Positions 56,229 through 64,000 of a stretch of DNA of 64,000 nucleotides are shown one piece after another; the first letter of the stretch is position 1; each line of letters opens with the position of its first letter. Below the pieces are notes generated by a model. It ran no database searches, was not told the DNA's origin, and worked only from the letters and a program-made list of their open reading frames with translations. The DNA is from Allobosea robiniae (lineage in GTDB: Bacteria; Pseudomonadota; Alphaproteobacteria; Rhizobiales; Beijerinckiaceae): positions 62,001-126,000 of the forward strand of contig NZ_FNBZ01000003.1 of assembly GCF_900102525.1 (NCBI RefSeq), in the 5' to 3' direction. A program made the translations under genes and the position numbers.

Positions 56229-57554
56229 ATGACCAGGATTCTCCATCGTTCGATCGGCGGCCGCCTGCCGCAAGCCGCCGCGGGGCAGGGCATCTTCATC
56301 ACCGACAACGATGGTCGCAGCTATATCGACGGCTCGGGTGGCGCAGCCGTTTCCTGCCTCGGCCACGGCCATCCCGAGGTCATGGCCGCGATGCGCGCGC
56401 AGATGGACCGGATCGCCTACGCGCACACCTCCTTCTTCACCACCGATGTCGCCGAGGAGCTGGCCGAGCGGCTGGTCGCGCTGGCGCCGGAGGGGCTCGA
56501 CTACGTCTATCTCGTCTCCGGCGGCTCGGAGGCCGTCGAGGCCGCGATGAAGATGGCGCGGCAGTATTTCGTCGAGATCGGCCAGCCGCAGCGCCGCCAT
56601 TTCATCGCGCGCCGGCAGAGCTATCACGGCAACACGCTGGGAGCGCTGGCGGCCGGTGGCAATGCCTGGCGGCGGGCGCAGTTCCAGCCGATCCTGCCCG
56701 AGACCCACCATGTCTCGCCCTGCTACGCCTATCGCGACCAGAGGGACGGCGAGACGCCGGAAGCCTATGCCGCCCGGTTGGCAGACGAGCTGGAGGCCAA
56801 GATCCTGGAGCTCGGCGCGGACGAGGTCATCGCCTTCATCGCCGAGCCAGTGGTCGGCGCGACGCTTGGCGCCGTCGGCCCGGTCGCGGATTACTTCACC
56901 CGCATCCGCAGCATCTGCGACAAATACGGCGTGCTGCTGATCCTCGACGAGGTGATGTGCGGCATGGGCCGCACCGGCACGATGTTCGCCTGTGAGCAGG
57001 AGGGCATCTCGCCCGACCTCGTCACCATCGCCAAGGGGCTCGGCGGCGGCTACCAGCCGATCGGTGCGGTGCTGCTCTCCGACAAGGTCTATCGTTCTTT
57101 CGCCGAAGGCTCCGGCCTGTTCCAGCATGGCCACACCTATATCTGCCATCCGATGGCGGCGGCGGCGGCCAACAAGGTCGTCGAGCTGATCTCGCAGCCG
57201 GAGATGCTGGCGAATGTCCGCATGATGGGCGAGCGCCTGCAGGCCGGGCTCGACGCGCGGCTCGGCCAGCATGCCCATGTCGGCGATATCCGTGGGCGCG
57301 GCCTGTTCCGCGGCATCGAGATCGTTGCCGACAAGGAGACGAAGACGCCCTTCGACCCGGCGCTGAAGATGCATGCCCGGATCAAGAAGGAGGCGATGGC
57401 GCGCGGCCTGCTCTGCTACCCGATGGGCGGCACGATCGACGGCCGGATCGGCGACCATGTCCTGCTGGCGCCGCCCTACATCATCCGTCCGGAAGAGATC
57501 GACCAGATCGTCGAGCGCATCGGTGGCGCGATCGACGCGGCGGTCAGGAGCTGA
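56229..57554 (+). CDS. Class III aminotransferase (PLP)
   Basis: 441 residues from ATG 56229 (MTRILHRSIGGRLP). The fold-type I family motifs are present: GSGGAAVSCLGHGHPEV, VSGGSEAVEAAMKMAR, LLILDEVMCGMGRTG and the PLP lysine K269 in TIAKGLGGGYQPIG. Family members use omega-amino acids, beta-alanine, diamines or amino-acid amides with pyruvate or 2-oxoglutarate. First gene of an operon with an M81 peptidase and a dipeptide-type transporter, so it may transaminate the liberated amine. Upstream ATGs at 56133 and 56151 are poorer choices. Confidence 0.92.
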   Translation: MTRILHRSIGGRLPQAAAGQGIFITDNDGRSYIDGSGGAAVSCLGHGHPEVMAAMRAQMDRIAYAHTSFFTTDVAEELAERLVALAPEGLDYVYLVSGGSEAVEAAMKMARQYFVEIGQPQRRHFIARRQSYHGNTLGALAAGGNAWRRAQFQPILPETHHVSPCYAYRDQRDGETPEAYAARLADELEAKILELGADEVIAFIAEPVVGATLGAVGPVADYFTRIRSICDKYGVLLILDEVMCGMGRTGTMFACEQEGISPDLVTIAKGLGGGYQPIGAVLLSDKVYRSFAEGSGLFQHGHTYICHPMAAAAANKVVELISQPEMLANVRMMGERLQAGLDARLGQHAHVGDIRGRGLFRGIEIVADKETKTPFDPALKMHARIKKEAMARGLLCYPMGGTIDGRIGDHVLLAPPYIIRPEEIDQIVERIGGAIDAAVRS

Positions 57555-57562
57555 CGGTCGCC

Positions 57563-59032
57563 ATGGCAGCACGCATCGCCTTCGCCGGCTTCAATCTCGA
57601 ATCGGTCACGGCCGTTCCGCAGATCGTGGGGCTGGCGGAGTTCGAGCGCGTCTGCGTGCGCGGCCGAGAGCTGACGGAGCGGTTCCGCGGCACCAATACG
57701 GTGCCCGGCGGCTGCCTGAAAATCTGCGAGGCGGAGGGCGCGGAGTTCGTGCCGCTGTTCCACACGCTGCTCGGTGCGCTCGGGCCGACGGCGGACGCGG
57801 CGGTCGCGCATTACACCAGTGAGATCATCTCCGGGCTCGCCCGCAGCGCGCCGGTCGACGGCGTCATCCTGTTCCTGCACGGCGCCTGCTGGGCGGCGGG
57901 TTACGCCGATGTCGAGCGCCATGTCATCGACGCTGTGCGCGCAGCTTTCCCGGCGCTGCCGATCGCGGTCGCGCTCGACTATCACGGCAATATCGATCGC
58001 GAGACCTTGCGCGGCGCCGAGATCGCCGTCGCCTATCGCCACTCCCCGCATATCGACATGGGCGAGACCGGCGAGCGCGCGGCGCGTGCGTTGCTCAGGC
58101 TATTGCGCGAGGGGCGCCGGCCCGGCCTCGCGGTGGCGCGGCCCGATGTCGTCATTCCCTCGATCATGTCGGCGACGGCGCTGGAACCGCTGGCCTCGAT
58201 CATCGCCGAGGCGCGCGCTGCCGAGCAGGCCGGCGATTGCGACATCTCGGTCATGGCCGGTTTCTCCTATGCCGACAGCGCCAACACGGGCATGTCGGTG
58301 ATCTGCCTCGATTGGGACGGGCAGGACGCGGCAGAAGCCAAGGCACAGGCCTTTTCGGATCGGTTGCGCGCGGCGCGGAAAGCCATCGCCAATGCGATTC
58401 CGATCCTGAGCGTCGAAGACGCTCTGGCCAATATCGAGTGCCAGCCGGCGAAGGGCCGGCCGATCGTGTTGCTCGAACATGCCGACCGGATGAACGACTC
58501 GACCCATCTGCTGCGAGCGCTGCTGACGCGCGATGTCGAGCGGGTCAACGTGCCCTTCCTGCTCGATCCCGAGACTGCGGTGCAGGCGCATGCCGCAGGC
58601 GAGGGGGCCGAGATTACGGTCAAACTCGCCGGCAAGACCGCGCCGGAGACCGGCGGGCCGGTCGAGGCGGTGGCGCGGGTGCTCTGGTCGGGGCCGAAAT
58701 CCTTCAACGTCTCCGGGCGCTACCAGCGCGGCAGCTTCGTCGATCTCGGACTGACGGCGCTCATCCAGATTGGTGCGATCCGGGTCTCCGTGGTCTCGCA
58801 TTTCGCCTTCGCGGTCGATGGCGATCCGTTCTTCATCTTCGGCGAGAAGCCGGAGGATTACGACGTCATCCTGCTGCGCTCGAAGACGCATTTTCGCGAC
58901 TATTACGAGCCGATGGCCGACCGGATTCTCGTGGTCGACACGCCCGATCTCGGCCCCGCCGATGTGCGGCTTATCCCATACCGCCAGCTCGATACGGCCA
59001 GGGCCTATCCGTGGAGCGAGGCTCCCGCCTGA
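57563..59032 (+). CDS. M81 family (MlrC-like) metallopeptidase, copy 2
   Basis: 489 residues, eight bases after the aminotransferase stop. The predicted metal residues are retained (Glu in FNLESVT, His in FLHGACW, Asp/His in ALDYHGN, His in RHSPHIDMG). The N-terminal HETNTF motif of copy 1 is replaced by NLESVT, and the DNPGxGGDSDT motif reads EHADRMNDST. It is thus a divergent M81 subgroup, not a recent duplicate of 10339-11838. Likely cytoplasmic; cleaves a peptide-like substrate brought in by the transporter downstream. Confidence 0.87.
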   Translation: MAARIAFAGFNLESVTAVPQIVGLAEFERVCVRGRELTERFRGTNTVPGGCLKICEAEGAEFVPLFHTLLGALGPTADAAVAHYTSEIISGLARSAPVDGVILFLHGACWAAGYADVERHVIDAVRAAFPALPIAVALDYHGNIDRETLRGAEIAVAYRHSPHIDMGETGERAARALLRLLREGRRPGLAVARPDVVIPSIMSATALEPLASIIAEARAAEQAGDCDISVMAGFSYADSANTGMSVICLDWDGQDAAEAKAQAFSDRLRAARKAIANAIPILSVEDALANIECQPAKGRPIVLLEHADRMNDSTHLLRALLTRDVERVNVPFLLDPETAVQAHAAGEGAEITVKLAGKTAPETGGPVEAVARVLWSGPKSFNVSGRYQRGSFVDLGLTALIQIGAIRVSVVSHFAFAVDGDPFFIFGEKPEDYDVILLRSKTHFRDYYEPMADRILVVDTPDLGPADVRLIPYRQLDTARAYPWSEAPA

Positions 59033-59074
59033 CGACGCCCACCAACCCAAGCAACCAAAAACAAGGGGATGACA

Positions 59075-60655
59075 ATGAGTTTTCGGTTCAAGACTTTCGG
59101 GGCTGCCGCGCTGCTCGCGGGCTCCCTCTCTGCCATGCCGGCCCTGGCCGAGACGACGCTCAATGTCGTCATGCAGGCGCCGCTCAGGACGCTCGACCCG
59201 ATCCTGAGCACCGCCCAGATCGTGCGCACCCATGGCTTCATGGTGTTCGACACGCTGCTCGGCATGGACGCCAAATACAATCCGCAGCCGCAGATGGCCG
59301 ACTACGCCGTCTCGGCCGACAAGCTGACCTATACGCTGACGCTGCGCGACGGGCTGAAATGGCATGACGGCACGCCGGTCACGGCCGCCGATTGCGTGGC
59401 CTCGCTGAAGCGCTGGGGCGAGAATGACGGCGCCGCCCGCACCATGATGGCGCATGTCGCCTCGATCGAGGCGACCTCCGACAAGGTGCTGGTGATCAAG
59501 CTGGCGAAGCCCTTCGGGCAGGTGCTGGATCTGCTGGCCAAGCCTTCGCCGGTGCCGCCCTTCATGATGCCGAAGCGCCTCGCCGAGACGCCGGCGGGCA
59601 AGCAGGTCACCGAGATGATCGGCTCCGGCCCGTTCCGCTTCGTCGCGGAGCAGTACCGGCCGGGCGACCAGGCCGTCTACGTCAAGAACAAGGACTACAA
59701 GCCGCGCTCCGAGCCGATGAGCTGGACCGCCGGCGGCAAGGTGATCAATGTCGACAAGGTCGTGTGGAAGGCGATGCCGGACATGCAGACCTCGATCAAT
59801 GCGCTGCAATCCGGCGATGTCGACCTGATCGAGCAGGTGACGATCGACCTGCTGCCGCTGCTCAAGGCCAATGACGAGATCAAGACCGGCGCGATCAACG
59901 CGCTGGGCAGCCAGGTCACCGGTCGCTTCAACCATCGCCTGCCGCCCTTCGACAATCCGAAGGTCCGCCAGGCCGCGATGTACGCGCTGGATCAGGACCA
60001 ATTGATGCAGACTGCGGTCGGCGACAGCCAGTATTACAAGCTCTGCGCCTCGGTCTATGGCTGCGACGTGCCGCTCGCCTCCGATGCCGGCGCGGAATAT
60101 CTCAAGGGCAGCGCCAAGGAGCGCATGGCCAAGGCCAAGGAACTGCTCAAGGCCTCCGGCTATGACGGCACCCCGGTGCTGATGATGCAGCCGACCGACC
60201 TGACGATCCTCTCGACCCAGCCGATCGTCGCGGCCGAGCGGCTGCGCGAGGCCGGCTTCAAGGTCGATGTCGCTTCGATGGACTGGGCCACGCTGCAGTC
60301 GCGCAAGAACGGCTGGCAGCCGGTGGCGCAGGGCGGCTGGAACTTCTTCTTCACCTATTGGGGTGTGTCCGGCATCTGGAACCCGACCGTGCATGCGCTG
60401 CTCGACGGCTCGGGCTCGGATACCGCCTGGGCGGGCTGGCCGAAAAGCGCCCGTGTCGAGGAATTGCGCACCGCCTATAACGCCGCAACGTCCCTTGATG
60501 AGCAGAAGAAGATCGCCCGGGAGATCCAGCAGATCGCCTTCGACGAGGGCTTCTACTTCAATGCCGGCGAGTTCCAGTCCGTCGCGGCCTGGAATGCCAA
60601 GCTGAAGAATCTCCAGCCCGGCCCGATCACCCTGTTCTGGGGCGTCACCAAGTAA
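59075..60655 (+). CDS. Dipeptide-type ABC solute-binding protein
   Basis: 526 residues. I chose ATG 59075 because it has a six-base spacing from AAGGGG; ATG 59069 would adjoin it. Sec signal peptide ends at ALAET. Family 5 binding protein motifs: PLRTLDPILSTAQIVR, YTLTLRDGLKWHDGTPVTAADC and MIGSGPFRFV. Binds a peptide or opine-like ligand in the periplasm and presents it to the two permeases. The M81 gene just upstream suggests a modified peptide. Confidence 0.94.
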   Translation: MSFRFKTFGAAALLAGSLSAMPALAETTLNVVMQAPLRTLDPILSTAQIVRTHGFMVFDTLLGMDAKYNPQPQMADYAVSADKLTYTLTLRDGLKWHDGTPVTAADCVASLKRWGENDGAARTMMAHVASIEATSDKVLVIKLAKPFGQVLDLLAKPSPVPPFMMPKRLAETPAGKQVTEMIGSGPFRFVAEQYRPGDQAVYVKNKDYKPRSEPMSWTAGGKVINVDKVVWKAMPDMQTSINALQSGDVDLIEQVTIDLLPLLKANDEIKTGAINALGSQVTGRFNHRLPPFDNPKVRQAAMYALDQDQLMQTAVGDSQYYKLCASVYGCDVPLASDAGAEYLKGSAKERMAKAKELLKASGYDGTPVLMMQPTDLTILSTQPIVAAERLREAGFKVDVASMDWATLQSRKNGWQPVAQGGWNFFFTYWGVSGIWNPTVHALLDGSGSDTAWAGWPKSARVEELRTAYNAATSLDEQKKIAREIQQIAFDEGFYFNAGEFQSVAAWNAKLKNLQPGPITLFWGVTK

Positions 60656-60664
60656 CGCCGAAGC

Positions 60665-60692
60665 GCCGGGCGGCGGCGATCCGCCGCCCGGC
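60665..60692 (+). terminator. Strong hairpin between binding-protein and permease genes
   Basis: GCCGGGCGGCGG (60665-60676) and CCGCCGCCCGGC (60681-60692) form a perfect 12-base stem closed by a CGAT loop, ten bases after the binding-protein stop. No T-run. It probably stabilises the binding-protein mRNA and reduces permease expression. Confidence 0.65.
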
Positions 60693-60753
60693 CTGACCGG
60701 CCCGGTTTCCGGCATCGTCCATCGGGCGGATGCCCAGGCGCGTGGAGAGCTTC

Positions 60754-61698
60754 ATGGCTTCCTATTTCCTGCGCAGGCTCATGATGGCGATCCCCGTCAT
60801 GTTCTTCGTGGCGCTGTTCGTCTTCCTGCTGCTGCGCTTGACGCCGGGCGATCCGGCCCAGGCCATCGCCGGCGACCAGGCGACGCCCGCCCAGCTTGCG
60901 GCCATCCGCGAGAATCTCGGTCTCGACAAGCCGATCGCCGGCCAGTTCGTCGCGTGGATCGCCAATATGACGCAAGGCGATTTCGGCTCCTCGCTGATCT
61001 CGCAGCGCCCGGTGCTGGAGATGATCGGCCAGCGCATCGGCCCGACGCTGGCGCTCGCGATCATGGCGATGATCTTCACGGTGGTGATCTCGCTGCCGCT
61101 CGGCGTGCTCGCCGCCTGGCGTCATGGCGGCATGGTCGACCGCTTCGTGATGGCGCTCTCGGTCGTCGGCTTTTCCGTGCCGATCTTCGTGATCGGCTAC
61201 GTGCTGATCGCGGTCTTCGCGGTCAACCTGAAATGGTTCCCGGTGCAGGGCTACAAGGCGCTGGCCGATGGCTTCGGCCCGTTCTTCCACCGCATCCTGA
61301 TGCCAGGGCTGGCGCTTTCCTTCTTCTATATCGCGCTGGTCTCGCGGATGACGCGCGCCTCGATGCTGGAGGTGCTGCGCGAGGACTATGTCCGCACCGC
61401 CCGCGCCAAGGGGCTGGGCGAGCGGATCGTGCTGTTCCGCCACGCGCTGCGCAACGCCGCGATCCCGATCCTGACCGTGGTCGGCACCGGCTTCGCCATG
61501 ATGGTCTCCGGCGTCGTCGTCACCGAGACCGTGTTCAACATCCCCGGTCTCGGGCGGCTCGTGGTCGATGGCGTGCTCGCCCGCGACTATCCGCTGATCC
61601 AGGCGATCATCCTGCTGACGGCCGGCACCTATGTGCTGATCAACCTGCTGATTGACCTCTCCTATGCCCTGACCGACCCGAGGATCCGCTACCAATGA
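60754..61698 (+). CDS. Dipeptide-type ABC transporter permease DppB-like
   Basis: 314 residues from ATG 60754 (MASYFLRRLMMAIPV) with GGAGAG before it. Six helices and the DppB pattern: RLTPGDPAQAIAGDQAT, LGLDKPIAGQFVAWI, the EAA loop VLREDYVRTARAKGLGERIVLFRHALRNAAIPI, and a final PLIQAIILLTAGTYVLINLLIDL. Start of dppC overlaps its stop. Confidence 0.95.
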   Translation: MASYFLRRLMMAIPVMFFVALFVFLLLRLTPGDPAQAIAGDQATPAQLAAIRENLGLDKPIAGQFVAWIANMTQGDFGSSLISQRPVLEMIGQRIGPTLALAIMAMIFTVVISLPLGVLAAWRHGGMVDRFVMALSVVGFSVPIFVIGYVLIAVFAVNLKWFPVQGYKALADGFGPFFHRILMPGLALSFFYIALVSRMTRASMLEVLREDYVRTARAKGLGERIVLFRHALRNAAIPILTVVGTGFAMMVSGVVVTETVFNIPGLGRLVVDGVLARDYPLIQAIILLTAGTYVLINLLIDLSYALTDPRIRYQ

Positions 61699-62566
61699 GC
61701 GCTTCGTCGAATCCCGCGCAGGGCGCGCTGCCGCGCCGCCGCCTGCTCGACAATCCGCCGCACTGGACCACGGCGCTCGCCGTCATCGTCCTCGTCGCCG
61801 TGATCGTGATGGCGGTGTTCGCGCCGCTGCTCGCAAATTTCGAGCCTACCAGGCTCAACGCCGCGATGCGGCTGAAGCCGGCCTCGGACATCTATTGGCT
61901 GGGCACGGACTCGTTCGGCCGCGACCTCTATTCGCGCGTGGTCTATGGCGCGCGGGTCTCGCTGCTGGTCGGCGCCGGCGTCGCGATCGGCGCCATCGTG
62001 ATCGGGCTGCCGCTCGGCCTGATCGCCGGCTGGTATCGCAGCATCGACGGCGTGCTGATGCGGATGATGGACGGGCTGATGGCCATTCCCGGCATCCTGC
62101 TCGCGATCGCCATCGTCGCGCTGGTCCGCGGCGGGCTTCTCACCGTGATCATCGCGATCATGATCCCGGCAATCCCGCAGGTGGTGCGCCTCGTCCGGGC
62201 GCGGGTCATCGCGGCGCGCGAGGAGACCTATGTCGACGCCGCCGTGCTGCTTGGCACCCGCCCGGGCAAGCTGATCCGCAAGCATCTGCTGCCCACCACG
62301 ATCGCGCCGCTGATCGTGCAGGGCACCTATATGTACGCCTCCGCCATCCTGACCGAGGCGGCGCTCTCCTTCCTCGGTGTCGGCATCGGCACGGAGGTTC
62401 CGAGCTGGGGCAACATCATGGCCGAGGGGCGGCTCTATTTCGCGATCAATCCCTGGCTGGTGTTCTGGCCGGCGATCGTGCTGTCGCTCTGCATTCTTTC
62501 GATCAACCTGCTCGGCGACGCGCTGCGCGACCGGCTCGATCCGAAGATGCAGGGGAGGGCTCCGTG

Positions 62567-62567
<1 letters not shown>
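61695..62567 (+). CDS. Dipeptide-type ABC transporter permease DppC-like
   Basis: 290 residues. WLGTDSFGRDLYSRVVYGARVSL is the standard DppC entry motif, followed by an EAA loop with ETYVDAAVLLGTRPGKLIRKHLLP and LTEAALSFLGVG. Overlaps dppB by four bases and the ATPase gene by one, so the transporter genes are coupled. Confidence 0.95.

Positions 62568-64000
<1,433 letters not shown>

Noticed and set aside
58100..60715. 871-codon open frame on the - strand
   Set aside because: Antisense to the M81 and binding-protein genes, both of which have clear family motifs. Shadow frame.

Overview
The window reads as a GC-rich chromosomal segment of an alphaproteobacterium, most likely of the order Hyphomicrobiales (Bosea-like or a relative). 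The evidence is the gene content (urt-ure operon, many solute-binding-protein transporters, SorC/RpiR/LacI regulators), the uniform high-GC coding bias, and two short palindromic repeats with an AAGTGGGnnCCGGTT core of a kind I remember as common in that order. I see no insertion sequences, phage genes, tRNA or rRNA genes, or CRISPR arrays. The species is an inference.

Layout. 1-9348 (+): urea uptake and urease, urtB(partial)-urtC-urtD-urtE-ureD-ureA-hupE/ureJ-ureB-ureC-ureE-ureF-ureG, tightly packed, with a nickel permease gene between ureA and ureB. 9367-10029 (-): a hemolysin III/PAQR-type membrane protein. 10339-15246 (+): M81 metallopeptidase, two M20 peptidases and a trans-3-hydroxy-L-proline dehydratase-type enzyme. 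A reverse-strand LysR gene (15318-16208) separates it from 16336-21218 (+): a D-2-hydroxyacid dehydrogenase, a complete TctCBA-type tripartite carboxylate transporter and an RraA-like lyase. 21241-24980 (-): a three-subunit periplasmic dehydrogenase (Tat-exported small subunit, GMC flavoprotein, triheme cytochrome c).

25652-43634 is the most interesting region. One reverse-strand block runs zinc polyol dehydrogenase - xylulokinase - HAD phosphatase - SorC regulator - ugpB-ugpA-ugpE - UgpQ-type glycerophosphodiesterase - mannitol dehydrogenase. A second runs calcineurin-like phosphoesterase - UgpC/MalK ATPase - two permeases - UgpB-like binding protein - GpdQ-like phosphodiesterase - inositol-monophosphatase-like phosphatase. 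A second SorC gene lies between them. Two structurally unrelated glycerophosphodiesterases, several phosphatases and polyol-oxidising and kinase steps suggest scavenging of phosphodiesters or phosphorylated polyols. The promoter regions next to the second SorC gene and ahead of the second block carry the same spaced inverted repeat (CAAATG-N14-CATTTG type).

43790-51881 (-) is a LacI-controlled sugar or polyol operon: LacI, two permeases, binding protein, FAD oxidoreductase, D-ribulokinase-like kinase and SDR. It has no ATPase, and neither does the first ugp block, so the single ATPase at 41524-42717 may serve three permease sets. 52527-53705 (+) encodes an ankyrin-TPR fusion. 53742-55989 (-) holds a cytosine-deaminase-like amidohydrolase and an RpiR regulator. 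These are divergent from 56229-64000 (+): class III aminotransferase, a second M81 peptidase and a dipeptide-type ABC transporter ending in a fused two-domain ATPase cut by the window edge. Together the window encodes uptake and catabolism of urea, peptides or modified amino acids, carboxylates and (phospho)polyols.
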